From IMG/VR virus record IMGVR_UViG_3300030333_005233, positions 1-64,000 of that record: DNA of 64,000 nt; one strand, 5' to 3'. The notes beneath the pieces were generated by a model, which was given only the letters and a program-made list of their open reading frames with translations, was not told the origin of the DNA and did not search any database. This stretch comes from a virus. Within the stretch, counting starts at the first letter, position 1. Each line of letters starts with the position of its first letter. The translations under genes and the position numbers were made by a program. Of the stretch, positions 8,727 through 17,892 are shown one piece after another.

Positions 8727-9831
8727 TTAGGTGTTCCTTTATAATGTTGACAACATTAGTATAATTAAAATCTTTTGCCCTTAGTAGCCCTGCTTTAGCG
8801 TATTGCTCTTTGTTTCTGTTTTCATAGTAATACCTCATCGCTTTTTTAGCTTCAGATTCGCTAGGGACAAACCATTCTTCTTTTGCTGTAAACAAGAATG
8901 GCAACGCTGGGTTACTGTGATCGCATATGTTATACATGCCATCAACTAACCATCCTGTTTCCTTATTGCCAATGAAAGATTTAGGACCGCCTTCGTTGCT
9001 ACAAATTGGTGTATTGCCAAAAGCCATAGCGTCAAAAGCTGGAATAGACCACGCCTCGCCGTGAGATAAATTTACAAAGCAGTCACAACTTTTATGCAAC
9101 ATATTGATTTGATCATCTGTCATATGAGAAGAAATGATTACTTCAGTTGCGTAATCTTCTGGGCTTCCTATCCGCATATTTTTCTTTATGTCTGAAGATT
9201 TTTGCTGGAATTTGTTTTTGAGAGCTTCTGGATTCATCCCATATTCATTTATTTTAATAATCAGAGATACTTGCTCCCCATTACAAAATTCACTGTGGAA
9301 ACATTTTATTACTGATGTGATATTTTTTCTATCGTTAAGGTCTCCTATGAAGTAAAACTTAAAGGTGTGACCAATCTCGGGGATTGGCAATATGTCATAA
9401 TCTTTTTCAAATTTATCTGTATCTGAGGCTAGCGGCACTACTTTAATAGGCTTTTCTACATTGCTTTTTTCTAGAGAGTTTTTGTTAGTGTCATTCGCCA
9501 CCCATACTTCATCCATAAGGTTTAGTTGTGAAACCCATACATTGTCTTTTATTTCAGTTGTCTCTCCAAAAAAGAAGGCTATATTTTTTTTAAACTTTTC
9601 AGTTCCCACTAAGTGATGAGGTAAAACCATCTGTATGCAGTAGTCTATATTCTCTAGTGGTTTTTTTTCTAATTCTAATATCCTGTTGGGAATATCAAAT
9701 TGTTGATTCGTAAGTTTGATATCTCTACACACAACGTCTACACCACAAGAATCTAACGCCAGTATATGACTAATAGCTGCGTTTGACCAACCGCTTCCTT
9801 CTTTATAGTGACCTATGTACAATACTCTCAT
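8719..9831 (-). CDS. GT-B glycosyltransferase
   Basis: ATG at 9831 is chosen over upstream in-frame codons because it overlaps the previous stop as ATGA and begins the typical N-lobe strand MRVLYIGHYKEGSGWSNAA. The C-lobe has DCFVNLSHGEAWSIPAFDAM, followed by a GNTPICSNEGG turn, the donor-binding E and Gly-rich loop of GT4-like enzymes. 370 residues is a normal length. Acceptor and sugar unknown. It is probably translated in step with the GT genes on either side. Confidence 0.8.
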   Translation of the reverse strand: MRVLYIGHYKEGSGWSNAAISHILALDSCGVDVVCRDIKLTNQQFDIPNRILELEKKPLENIDYCIQMVLPHHLVGTEKFKKNIAFFFGETTEIKDNVWVSQLNLMDEVWVANDTNKNSLEKSNVEKPIKVVPLASDTDKFEKDYDILPIPEIGHTFKFYFIGDLNDRKNITSVIKCFHSEFCNGEQVSLIIKINEYGMNPEALKNKFQQKSSDIKKNMRIGSPEDYATEVIISSHMTDDQINMLHKSCDCFVNLSHGEAWSIPAFDAMAFGNTPICSNEGGPKSFIGNKETGWLVDGMYNICDHSNPALPFLFTAKEEWFVPSESEAKKAMRYYYENRNKEQYAKAGLLRAKDFNYTNVVNIIKEHLSE

Positions 9832-11477
9832 GATATGCCAAATGCCTCCGCTCTGCGTTTTTCCCAATGATTTCTTCTGTGGCATAAGCCAGCCATTTGA
9901 TTGTATGCAGACTCAAAATTAAAAGGGTGTCTAACATTTTTACCATCAAAGCTTGCTGACATTTCATTAAAATACATCCCACCAGTAGAGGCCGTGGCGC
10001 ATTCATACATTAAATCTCTAGTTAGTCTAGCTTCCATGAAAGAACCTATCTTATCTGGCTCTCTAAGAACTTCTTTTATCAACCATTTTGCTAGGTCATT
10101 ATGTTTTGTATTTGGTGGTAAATTTTCTGGCTTAGGAGCTGGTTGTTGTATGTTTAAAGGAGAGTGCCAAGTTTCTTCATGTGGTTTAATCTCTACAGAG
10201 TCGAAGTAACTTTCCCACACTCTACCAGATTTATCCCATTGAAAATCTTCTAAAAACTTTTGACGAGTAACAAAACCTTGTTGTTTACGCATTTCTTTAG
10301 GTAGTTGAAAAAAATCTTTAAATAGTTGGGCTGCTAGTTCATTATCTGGAACGGCTCTCAGGCAACCAGTTTCTAACTCTTTGTATAGAGCTTTGGGTTT
10401 TATGGGCGTACCATCTAGTTGCCTGAGAACACTTTCCATAGCAGAATAATCTGTTCCCATTACAGGTATACCACATGCAGCTGCTTCTACCTGCGGTAAT
10501 CCAAAACCTTCACAATTTGCATACTGTACATATAAATCAAATAAGTTAATGATATTAGCTAAGTTTTCATAGCTTAAACCATTGCGTACATTTGACAATC
10601 CAGATCCAAATTTTCCAGTATAAGGAGATTGTGCAGAAGCCCCCTTGAATAAAGACACAAATGGGTTTTTGGTTTCTGGACACACGTATGTAAAAAGAAC
10701 GTGAGATGCTAAGTTATGTTGATGTAATAACTCTGGTATTTCCCACCCAAGATCGGGGTAACTGGTATGGCAATATAAATAGTATTCTTGTGGATTATCT
10801 ACGCTGTCTAGTAATAATCTAAATGCTTCAAACAAGTCTGGGTATAGTTTTCTTCTTTGATTACGCATCACAGTTCCTATGATCTTAGCGTTTTGATCTA
10901 TTCCAAAGAAATCTCTTAATCCCGCTTGATCTTTTGGTGTGTATGCTGGATGTGCAGATGGAGGCGCAGATCCAATATAATTTATCTTACCACCAGACTG
11001 ATCTTTTAAAACTTCGCCAGCCCAATTGGAATATGTCAGACAAGCATCTGCTGATTGATATGTTGCAATCCACTGTCTTGCCTGTGGTCTAGCGTCAACC
11101 GTTGGCATGATACACCATTTGAAAAATTTCCTGTAAGGAGATCTTTCTGCAAAATCTAGCATCCAAAAGTCTCTGATATCACAAACAATGTCTGGCTTAA
11201 AATCTAAACATACACTTTCAAAAGCGTATTCACCAAACTGAAAAGTAGGGTTTGCATTGAACTTTGCTTTTTCTTCTTCTGTTGATGGCGTAGCTCCATA
11301 AAACTTCCAAGGTATCCCTACTGCTCTTGGGTCATTATTTTCTGCATATGCTCCCAGTTCTGCCAATTCATATTTATTAGTGCTTTGTAAATAGTTTAAC
11401 ATCTCTCGTGTGTATGTAGCATATCCTGTATTAAGGAATGTAGCTTCACTACAGAAGAGTATTTTTTTCTTTCTCAT
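9828..11477 (-). CDS. Large GT-B glycosyltransferase with C-terminal extension
   Basis: 549 residues. The N-lobe begins KKKILFCSEATFLNTGYATY and contains DIVCDIRDFWMLDF. The C-lobe carries IIGTVMRNQRRKLYPDLFEAF and NCEGFGLPQVEAAACGIPVM, a clear GT4 donor-binding signature. About 100 residues after residue 450 lie beyond the usual GT fold, Pro-rich at first (QQPAPKPENLPPN) and then helical; their role is unknown, perhaps acceptor recognition. The gene begins directly after the SSB stop codon with no gap, so glycosylation and replication genes appear to share a transcript. Confidence 0.8.
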   Translation of the reverse strand: MRKKKILFCSEATFLNTGYATYTREMLNYLQSTNKYELAELGAYAENNDPRAVGIPWKFYGATPSTEEEKAKFNANPTFQFGEYAFESVCLDFKPDIVCDIRDFWMLDFAERSPYRKFFKWCIMPTVDARPQARQWIATYQSADACLTYSNWAGEVLKDQSGGKINYIGSAPPSAHPAYTPKDQAGLRDFFGIDQNAKIIGTVMRNQRRKLYPDLFEAFRLLLDSVDNPQEYYLYCHTSYPDLGWEIPELLHQHNLASHVLFTYVCPETKNPFVSLFKGASAQSPYTGKFGSGLSNVRNGLSYENLANIINLFDLYVQYANCEGFGLPQVEAAACGIPVMGTDYSAMESVLRQLDGTPIKPKALYKELETGCLRAVPDNELAAQLFKDFFQLPKEMRKQQGFVTRQKFLEDFQWDKSGRVWESYFDSVEIKPHEETWHSPLNIQQPAPKPENLPPNTKHNDLAKWLIKEVLREPDKIGSFMEARLTRDLMYECATASTGGMYFNEMSASFDGKNVRHPFNFESAYNQMAGLCHRRNHWEKRRAEAFGIS

Positions 11478-11801
11478 CTATTCTTCCTCAAAATAGTCTT
11501 CTTGGCTACATATATCAAATTCATTTACTCTAAAAATAATTCTACTATCATCTTTAGATCTGTTTTTAGCAGAGGCGTTTATGGTAATTTTAGTTCCTTT
11601 AGTGGCAAATCTTTCAATTGTTTCAGCACCAGTGTGCCAAGCCTCACAATTTAAATATGTTGGTATTCTGCTTTTTTCGCCAGTACTCTTTGTTCTTCTA
11701 TAATTGTATACAACCACAGTGAATTCTGCAAGCACAATGTCACCAACCATAGATGTTCTTGGGTTTTCTGCTAAATACCCTGTAAAACAACAATTATTCA
11801 T
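11478..11801 (-). CDS. ssb: Single-stranded DNA-binding protein, SSB1
   Basis: 107 residues matching the OB-fold of bacterial-type SSB: MNNCCFTGYLAENPR at the start, LAEFTVVVYNYRRT, YLNCEAWHTGAETIERF and GTKITINASAKNR, ending in an acidic tail (EDYFEEE) like those that recruit partner proteins. GGAG is present upstream of the ATG. It protects ssDNA at the fork and is placed directly downstream of the polymerase genes. A second SSB of similar size is encoded at 41435-41776, so the phage has two. Confidence 0.85.
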   Translation of the reverse strand: MNNCCFTGYLAENPRTSMVGDIVLAEFTVVVYNYRRTKSTGEKSRIPTYLNCEAWHTGAETIERFATKGTKITINASAKNRSKDDSRIIFRVNEFDICSQEDYFEEE

Positions 11802-11850
11802 ATTATCTCCTATCTTAGTATATTAGCTACTACAGCTAAAAAAAACCAAA

Positions 11851-13416
11851 TTAAATTTCATAAACTTTATCTACAATTAGAGAAGTCTCATGATTAGCCA
11901 CTGACCCACAGAAGATTAAATTATTACCTTCATATAATATATATTTATACTTTGCTTTTACCTTTGGAAATACAACAACACTATCTAGTATGCATGTATC
12001 ATCCTCAATTGTTAGAAACGACATAACCTTTCCCTTAGATTCCCCTTTGGATATTGTGTAGTCCGACATCCTTTGTATGTTACCAACCACGCAAAGATTC
12101 TTACCCTTTTTACCATTGATTATGTCTTTGCAAGTGGTGTTTGCAGCGGAAGTATCTGAGACTTCTATCTTTGTCATAGTAACGGGGCATCCTAAAAACC
12201 TTGTCTCTTGTTCTATGATCCAGCTTGGATCGTCTTCTAATGAATATGGTGGATCTAATAAGAGTTGTATCTCATTCTCAACTGCCTGTTTTCTTTCTAT
12301 TTTATGAGTACCGCCACCTTCTTTTTTAGTTGGTGCTAGGTCTTTCAGGCAGGATATAAAATCTTTCCATTTCTTACTTTCATAATTTGTTTGTATCCAC
12401 TTTTGTTCTGCCTTAGTAAGTAGACGGTATATATCATAATCATACAATGCTTTATTTCTAGAAACCTTGTCCTGAAAGTCTCTGAAAAACCCTATGGATG
12501 CTAACGCTTTGAAAGACGTTGATGAAATCTTAGGACCAAAGAATAGCAATATTTCTAGCCACGTAAACTTTGTCATAGGTTTTTTTAATTCTTTTTCTAC
12601 CTCTTTAATAGACTCAACCACCTTGTCTCCAGTTTTGCCAGTTAGTGATTTTATGTCTTTAATTCCAAAGTATATTTTCTTTTTCTTGGCATTGAACTTA
12701 ATATTAAAGTTTGCAAGACTTGGCGTTCTAGCTTCTATATCAAATAATTTAGCCTCAGAAAATAATTCATAGACTTCTTGGTGTGGATCTTGTTTTTCAT
12801 TTGCATAATAAAGATAAGACAAGAAGAACTCTTCTGGACTATGCGCTTTTTGGTATGCGCTCCAGTAAGAACAAACTGCATATGAAACACTGTGAGACTT
12901 GTTGAATGCGTATCTAGATGATTTTTCAATCCAACTAAATATTTCTTCTGCTGTTTGTTTGTCTACTATGCCTGTCTTTTTAGCGCCAGCAATAAATTTC
13001 TTTTTTACTTTAGCCATAAGGTCTGCTTTTTTCTTACCAATGGCTTTACGTAAAACATCTGCTTCTTGTAGATCAAATCCAGCAATTTTTTGAGCAATAC
13101 GCATGGATTGTTCCTGATAAACTAGAACTCCATAAGTCGGAGCTAGAATTTCTTCTAGTGCTTCGTGTAAATAAGTAACTTCTTCTCTGCCGTGTTTACG
13201 GTCGATAAAATGTTGACTCATAGACTTTCCATCTACAAACGCTTTTAGACATCCGGGCCTAATAATAGCAATTAATGCAGATAGTTCTTCAATGTTGCTT
13301 GGCGATAATTTTTTTGACCAAGATTTACCAAGGTTGCTTTCTAGCTGAAAGACGCCCTTAGTTTTACCTTCTGAAAATAGTTGCCAAGTTTGTTTGTCTT
13401 CATATTCATTTGACAT
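11851..13416 (-). CDS. dnaE: DNA polymerase III alpha subunit (DnaE type), C-terminal half of a split polymerase
   Basis: 521 residues from ATG 13416 (an upstream TTG is less likely). It begins where intact DnaE continues after the palm: LFSEGKTKGVFQLES at residues 13-27, then LSALIAIIRPG, YGVLVYQEQSMRIAQ, AGFDLQEADVLRKAIGKKK and FNKSHSVSYAVCSYWSAYQKAH, all characteristic of the C-family fingers and thumb-side region. The last 100 residues (NLCVVGNIQRMSDY, then MSFLTIEDD) are the OB domain. The catalytic aspartates are in the other half at 14076-15644. It overlaps the exonuclease gene by 11 bases. No intein residues are visible, so assembly must be non-covalent if functional. Confidence 0.9.
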   Translation of the reverse strand: MSNEYEDKQTWQLFSEGKTKGVFQLESNLGKSWSKKLSPSNIEELSALIAIIRPGCLKAFVDGKSMSQHFIDRKHGREEVTYLHEALEEILAPTYGVLVYQEQSMRIAQKIAGFDLQEADVLRKAIGKKKADLMAKVKKKFIAGAKKTGIVDKQTAEEIFSWIEKSSRYAFNKSHSVSYAVCSYWSAYQKAHSPEEFFLSYLYYANEKQDPHQEVYELFSEAKLFDIEARTPSLANFNIKFNAKKKKIYFGIKDIKSLTGKTGDKVVESIKEVEKELKKPMTKFTWLEILLFFGPKISSTSFKALASIGFFRDFQDKVSRNKALYDYDIYRLLTKAEQKWIQTNYESKKWKDFISCLKDLAPTKKEGGGTHKIERKQAVENEIQLLLDPPYSLEDDPSWIIEQETRFLGCPVTMTKIEVSDTSAANTTCKDIINGKKGKNLCVVGNIQRMSDYTISKGESKGKVMSFLTIEDDTCILDSVVVFPKVKAKYKYILYEGNNLIFCGSVANHETSLIVDKVYEI

Positions 13417-14086
13417 ATAAGTTCCCGTTTGCAAACGCTTTGTCTAATTCAATTTCCTGATAAACTGCACGATGAGTTTTCAATAGCTTTATAAAGATAT
13501 TAGCAGTATCTTTAACATCTTGCAATGCGTCGTGAGCATTTTCTTTACTTAGTCCCATTCTTTCTCTAAGAGTATCCATACTAATTGATCTAATACTAGG
13601 ATCTCCCTCAGTCCACATGTGCATATTATCCATAACGTCACACTTATGTATTCTACTAAAAATCTTTTGTTGATTTCTGCCTTCATCAAAAGGTCCATAC
13701 TCCTTACATAAACGATTGATAATAATCATATCAAACCCAATGATATTAAAGCCAACAGGAATAGGATTGAAAAATGGGTCTTTTTTCCAATTGTACTTGT
13801 CTACAAAGGTGCAGAATTTTTTCCAAACTGATTTAAGAGTTGGAGCTTTGGATAAGTCTTCTCTATTTTTACCAGTAACTTTTAATGCTCCGTCTTCAAC
13901 TGGATCTAAACCTAGTCTAATGGCCTTTTCGTCATCAAGTATAGGTTTAATTTCACTATTAAATGTGCCTTTTACAGATAGATGCCTTCCATCTAAGGCT
14001 AAAGCAGCTATCTGTGTTGGTTGTGTTTTGTGTGGGTTACGACTTCCTGTTTCAAAGTCAAATACAATGTAGTCTCTATTTGCCAT
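13406..14086 (-). CDS. DEDDh 3'-5' exonuclease (DnaQ/epsilon-like proofreading subunit)
   Basis: 226 residues. Metal ligands appear as D10 and E12 in VFDFETG, D119 in GFNIIGFDM, and H185 with D190 in NAHDALQDVKDT, the DEDDh arrangement. Such enzymes remove mispaired 3' ends; C-family polymerases usually rely on a separate epsilon-type protein. This gene lies exactly between the two halves of the polymerase and overlaps each by 11 bases, which strongly suggests the three products form one complex. AAGGAA precedes the start by seven bases. Confidence 0.9.
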   Translation of the reverse strand: MANRDYIVFDFETGSRNPHKTQPTQIAALALDGRHLSVKGTFNSEIKPILDDEKAIRLGLDPVEDGALKVTGKNREDLSKAPTLKSVWKKFCTFVDKYNWKKDPFFNPIPVGFNIIGFDMIIINRLCKEYGPFDEGRNQQKIFSRIHKCDVMDNMHMWTEGDPSIRSISMDTLRERMGLSKENAHDALQDVKDTANIFIKLLKTHRAVYQEIELDKAFANGNLYVK

Positions 14087-15644
14087 CAGTGATTTCCTTT
14101 ATCTTCATAAGTTTGTCTAGAAGGTTAATTCCTAGAACATCGAATTTTACATGACCCAGAGCTTCTAGATCAGACATTTCCAATCCTGCAATTTTTTCCA
14201 CAGATCCTTTCTGTTTGACCATAGGGCAAACTGTATGTAGCGGTTCTTTTGATATCACTACTCCTGCTGCGTGTTTACCCTGAGTTTTAAATGTTCCTTC
14301 TATATCAATAGCTTGTTGAAAGTATTGAGCATAATCTCCATCAAGTTTACCTTCATCCGTAATGTGGCAGAAGTCTCTGAGATCGTCTGGGCGATTCATC
14401 AATGTCCACTTTATAATTGACCTATCTTCTTCATCCATCTCTGCCAACTGGTCAGATACATCTGCTTCATTGGGTATACTCTTTGTTATAGCATTCATCT
14501 CACTAAAAGAACAAGCATCATTTATTCTTAAAACTTCTTTTATAGCACTTCTTCCTTGCAATCTACCAAAAGTTAACATCTGACTAACATGCTCATTACC
14601 ATATTTCTGTTTTAAATAATCTATAACATCATCTCTACGTTTACCCGGAACATCCATGTCAATATCTGGTAAAGACACATTACCACCAGTATTTCTACCA
14701 GCATTGTAAAATCTTTCAAACAATAGGTCATACTCTACTGGGTCAATTTTCGTAATACCTATCAAATAAGATACAAGACATCCAGCAGCAGACCCTCTTC
14801 CCGGCCCAGCCAAGCAGCCCATATCTTTTTCTACGTGTCTAATAATGTCTTGAACAATTAGAAAGTAACCAAACAAGTCTGCATTTCTAATTACTTCTAA
14901 TTCTTTGTGGAACCTATCCCCATATATTTTTTGTTTACCCTTGTCGCCACCCACCTTTGCGTGAAGTAGTCTTTTGTATCCTTCTCTAGCCATGTTTGTA
15001 AGATATTGCTCTTGTGATAGACCATCTGGACATACAAATTTAGGAAGTATTGGCGGGCTTAGTATGTCATAGTCTTCACACGAATTATATATGTACTCTA
15101 ATTCATTAGTTACTTTACCTTCTGTAATACATTTATTATCTTTTGTAAAGTATTCTAGTACATCTTTCTCTAACGTATTTGACCTAATTTTACTTTTTAT
15201 TTTAGGCAGTGTAGTTTTTAACGCTGAACACAATAGTATTCTGTGTAGCTTTGCGTGTTCTTTTTTTACGTAGTAAGATGGTTTGATATTATCCTTAGAT
15301 TTATGTAGTGCAACCAGATTATTTCTACTAACAATGTCTTTAGCCACGCTGCTAGGCATGTTACCGTTCTCATCTGTCATTGATACCATCTGTATAAGAT
15401 CGTGCCATCCGTCTTTATTTTTAGCATATACAGTAGTGTTATCAAATGAACACCCAATTATAGGCTTGACGCCAACCTTTTTACACGCTTGATGGAAAGA
15501 CACTGCGCCTGATATAGACTTATAATCTGTTATTCCACACGCTGGATAGTCGTTTTCCGCACAAGCTTTAGCTAGCTCATGTGGTTTTGAAAATCCTTTA
15601 AGTAGACTGTAATGTGTAAAATTCTTCAACGGGAACCAGTTCAT
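14076..15644 (-). CDS. dnaE: DNA polymerase III alpha subunit (DnaE type), N-terminal half of a split polymerase
   Basis: 522 residues. Residues 1-70 match the PHP domain start, but its first metal motif is degenerate (NFTHYS in place of VHSDYS). The palm has LAGPGRGSAAGCLVSYLIG at 278-296 and the catalytic SLPDIDMDVPGKRRDDV at 324-340 (D327, D329). KTQGKHAAGVVISKEPL and the third aspartate D502 in VKFDVLGINLL lie at the end, after which the gene stops. The remaining polymerase is encoded at 11851-13416. AGGAG precedes the ATG by five bases. This is a C-family replicase, unlike the B-family enzyme of T4. Confidence 0.92.
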   Translation of the reverse strand: MNWFPLKNFTHYSLLKGFSKPHELAKACAENDYPACGITDYKSISGAVSFHQACKKVGVKPIIGCSFDNTTVYAKNKDGWHDLIQMVSMTDENGNMPSSVAKDIVSRNNLVALHKSKDNIKPSYYVKKEHAKLHRILLCSALKTTLPKIKSKIRSNTLEKDVLEYFTKDNKCITEGKVTNELEYIYNSCEDYDILSPPILPKFVCPDGLSQEQYLTNMAREGYKRLLHAKVGGDKGKQKIYGDRFHKELEVIRNADLFGYFLIVQDIIRHVEKDMGCLAGPGRGSAAGCLVSYLIGITKIDPVEYDLLFERFYNAGRNTGGNVSLPDIDMDVPGKRRDDVIDYLKQKYGNEHVSQMLTFGRLQGRSAIKEVLRINDACSFSEMNAITKSIPNEADVSDQLAEMDEEDRSIIKWTLMNRPDDLRDFCHITDEGKLDGDYAQYFQQAIDIEGTFKTQGKHAAGVVISKEPLHTVCPMVKQKGSVEKIAGLEMSDLEALGHVKFDVLGINLLDKLMKIKEITDGK

Positions 15645-15724
15645 TCAAACTCCTGTATGCAAATGTCAAAATTATTTATTTTTTAGGCGATGGTGGCAAT
15701 GGTCTTTTTATAGGTTCTTGAGAT

Positions 15725-16375
15725 CTAGGATTGGAAGTCAATGGGAAACTCTTTACCTTTTTGTTCTTTGCCTTGTTGCTCATTGATCTGCTCCTTCATT
15801 TTGGGATATAATTTACTAACAGCGATTTTACTAGCATTGTTATCCGATGGGTAATGAACACCCTGTAATATTCTAGCTATTCCGCAGAGTTCTGCCAACC
15901 TAGAAAAATCTTCTTTGTATTGAGGGAATTTTTCAGTTAACATTTCTGCTGCTAAATAGCCATACATAGCATGTCCACTTGGGTAGGCGGGAGTATTATG
16001 AGTATCAGTATATATTGTTTGCATTTCAATATTATATTCTTTGGCAAGATCGTATGGTCTTGTTCTATTAAAATGATATTTCATTGCGTATGAATAATTT
16101 TCCATAACGTTCCAATATCTATCAAATTCAACTCTTTTAACAATAATGTTTTTATCTTCCAAAAAATCCATGAAAATCAATAAAGGATCTTTGTCTACTT
16201 TCATTATAAGATCATAGGCTTCTGGGGATCTATTTCTAGTCGCATGTGCAATTAGTTCTAGTTCTTTTCTAGTCAACTCACTATCATCAGATGGTGGTTT
16301 TTTTAGTATCTCATCCCAATTATATTTTATATAGTGAGAACCAATGATGGCTGCTACTTCATTTATTAAGCTCAT
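15725..16375 (-). CDS. PAP2-type acid phosphatase
   Basis: 216 residues with all three PAP2 phosphatase motifs: K99-x6-RP (KYHFNRTRP), PSGH at 132-135, and R168-x5-H174-x3-D178 (ARILQGVHYPSD). No signal peptide and no membrane helices are visible, so it resembles soluble class A acid phosphatases rather than membrane lipid phosphatases. Substrate unknown; possibilities are nucleotides, sugar phosphates or lipid phosphates. It begins the run 15725-18531 of membrane and secreted proteins. An 80-base gap before the polymerase gene holds no feature I can support. Confidence 0.8.
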   Translation of the reverse strand: MSLINEVAAIIGSHYIKYNWDEILKKPPSDDSELTRKELELIAHATRNRSPEAYDLIMKVDKDPLLIFMDFLEDKNIIVKRVEFDRYWNVMENYSYAMKYHFNRTRPYDLAKEYNIEMQTIYTDTHNTPAYPSGHAMYGYLAAEMLTEKFPQYKEDFSRLAELCGIARILQGVHYPSDNNASKIAVSKLYPKMKEQINEQQGKEQKGKEFPIDFQS

Positions 16376-16580
16376 TTTCTCTCTCTGTAAAATCTTTTTC
16401 TAGTCTGTGAACTAGCTTAGAACCCGCCTTACGTCTAAAACATGGTAAGAAGCCATGTATACATAAGTATACACCAGCTTTGATACAAAGTAGTCCATGA
16501 CCCACTGCAAACCACCAATGTTCCCAGTAGGTCATGTTATTTTCTTCTAAATGTTCATACCATCTTTTACGTAAATTCAT
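16359..16580 (-). CDS. Small one-helix membrane protein, DUF6356-like
   Basis: 73 residues with one hydrophobic segment (about 24-46) flanked by charged ends, and the pattern EHWWFAVGHGLLCIKAGVYLC then IHGFLPCFRRKAGSKLVHRL, resembling the DUF6356 family of small bacterial and phage proteins. That match is from memory. It overlaps the PAP2 gene by 17 bases and lies four bases from the secreted protease gene, suggesting a membrane-associated unit. Function unknown. Confidence 0.55.
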   Translation of the reverse strand: MNLRKRWYEHLEENNMTYWEHWWFAVGHGLLCIKAGVYLCIHGFLPCFRRKAGSKLVHRLEKDFTERENELNK

Positions 16581-16583
16581 ATG

Positions 16584-17429
16584 CTAAAAACTTATACTTA
16601 AAGAACCGGCTTTTTCTTTTGGAAGTTTCATGATTTCTTCTAAAGTTGGAGCCTTTGTGTCAGGATTCATAGCCCATTCTATCTTCTCAGATTTAGCCCA
16701 TTTTGACATCCTGCGAATTGGTACAATTAAATTAAAAGTTTCTCCAGCACCTCTTACAAGCATACCAATGTATTGTCCATCTGTCAAGAATACGCCACCT
16801 CCAGAAGATCCGGGGAAAGCTGTTACTGTCGTTTGATCAAACAATACTTTAGTGCTACTATTGAGTGCAAGCATTCTACCAACCTGACTCATGATTCCAG
16901 TTGTCATACTATTAGCACCGCTCTCACCAAGTAATGAGCCTACGTGGTAAAGTTGTGTACCCAGTGGAAGACCTGTCCCTTCTTTGTCTTCATGAAATCT
17001 TGCCGATACGTTAACAAAATCATACTTTTTAATCATAAGTAACGCTAAGTCTTCGCCATTTGTTGCGTCACTATATTTGACGACAACGGCATCCATAGAT
17101 AATTCACCAACTGTTTGACCGTCAGCTATCAATTTTTTGACAATCTGAACATCTTTAAACATTGGTTTCTTTAATGTCTTTCCGTCTATGTCTAGTATGC
17201 TGCGTACACTTCTAATTCCTTCTAGAACATGAGCAGCGGTCCAGACAAAGTTTACTTTCTTTGGCCCATCGTCTGATTCTATTTCCCTAGTGAAAATTAC
17301 TCCACTTCCAGATCCTCTTTCTGTTTTGATAGTCACACTGATGTTTTGTAAATATTCGCTAATGTTTTCTTCTGCTATGCTAATAGTAGCTACGCACATC
17401 AAAGCTGCCATCACTAGGTATTTAAACAT
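16584..17429 (-). CDS. Secreted trypsin-like serine protease 1
   Basis: The start at 17429 is supported by AAGGAG seven bases upstream and gives an immediate signal peptide (MFKYLVMAALMCVATISIAEE). The chymotrypsin-fold triad is visible as H67 (WTAAHVLEG), D127 (NGEDLALL) and S209 (FPGSSGGGVF). GSGSGVIFT near residue 40 is the usual first strand. Length 281 residues. It is presumably exported by the host Sec system to the periplasm or outside. A second protease of this class is encoded at 49909-50682. Host or phage substrate unknown. Confidence 0.85.
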   Translation of the reverse strand: MFKYLVMAALMCVATISIAEENISEYLQNISVTIKTERGSGSGVIFTREIESDDGPKKVNFVWTAAHVLEGIRSVRSILDIDGKTLKKPMFKDVQIVKKLIADGQTVGELSMDAVVVKYSDATNGEDLALLMIKKYDFVNVSARFHEDKEGTGLPLGTQLYHVGSLLGESGANSMTTGIMSQVGRMLALNSSTKVLFDQTTVTAFPGSSGGGVFLTDGQYIGMLVRGAGETFNLIVPIRRMSKWAKSEKIEWAMNPDTKAPTLEEIMKLPKEKAGSLSISF

Positions 17430-17452
17430 GATACATCTCCTTCGCTTAAGTG

Positions 17453-17881
17453 TCATTTTGAACTTCTTGGATGTCCTTTTGGCAGCAAATCATTATCCTG
17501 TTTATAACCAGAATTTGAAGGTCTACCTGTCCTAAGCAATGTAAGAAAAGCATTGACTCTTGCCATAGCCCAACCGTCTCTACTCATTTTAGGAGCATGA
17601 GAAGTGGAATACGCACCAGCACCTCTACGGTATACTGCTTTCAGCATACCCAGTGTAGCCTTACTACCCTTACCTTTTTTATTGTGATCTGCTACCTTTT
17701 GCTTCAGTCTATCAGTAGTATTCTTACTAAAAGTGACTTTGCCTTTATCGTCCTTAGCACTGTCTGGTTTATTTTTCTTACTGCCTTTTTTCTGATCCTT
17801 TTTAGGCGCAGGAGTTCTCCGTGGGTCTTTTGGTCCCGGTTTATCAGCTAATGATTTTGATATTTCTTCTATATATTTCAT
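17453..17881 (-). CDS. Conserved phage protein with Lys/Pro-rich linker, DUF5824-like
   Basis: AAGGAG precedes the ATG at 17881. After a short helix, residues 12-52 are Lys-, Pro- and Asp-rich and probably disordered. The C-terminal domain contains MLKAVYRRGAGAYSTSHAP and GWAMARVNAFLTLLRTGR, a pattern recurring in many phage proteins (DUF5824-like), some of which lie near head genes. Function is not established. The next gene upstream ends in a related basic motif, so the two may act together, perhaps as internal head proteins. Confidence 0.55.
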   Translation of the reverse strand: MKYIEEISKSLADKPGPKDPRRTPAPKKDQKKGSKKNKPDSAKDDKGKVTFSKNTTDRLKQKVADHNKKGKGSKATLGMLKAVYRRGAGAYSTSHAPKMSRDGWAMARVNAFLTLLRTGRPSNSGYKQDNDLLPKGHPRSSK

Positions 17882-17892
17882 GATTTTCTCCT

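Noticed and set aside
9803-10006. Minus-strand ORF across the junction of two GT genes
   Set aside because: It lies in another frame within two well-supported genes that share an ATGA junction at 9828-9831, and no ribosome site of its own is needed there.
11820-11850. Hairpin TTAGCT-ACTAC-AGCTAA with a run of A as terminator after SSB1
   Set aside because: On the minus strand the T run comes before the hairpin and not after it, and it lies between the polymerase stop and the SSB ribosome site. It is not a terminator for these genes.
13406-14086. Split intein between the DnaE halves
   Set aside because: Cyanobacterial DnaE is joined by a split intein, so I looked for an intein N-part after VKFDVLGINLL and a C-part before GKTKGVFQLES. 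Neither half has the extra 30-120 residues or the terminal His-Asn/Cys residues, and the break lies at another place in the protein.
15645-15724. Possible promoter TTGACA at 15666-15661 upstream of the polymerase N-half
   Set aside because: A -10 at correct distance would lie beyond the start codon of the polymerase gene, so it cannot drive it from there.
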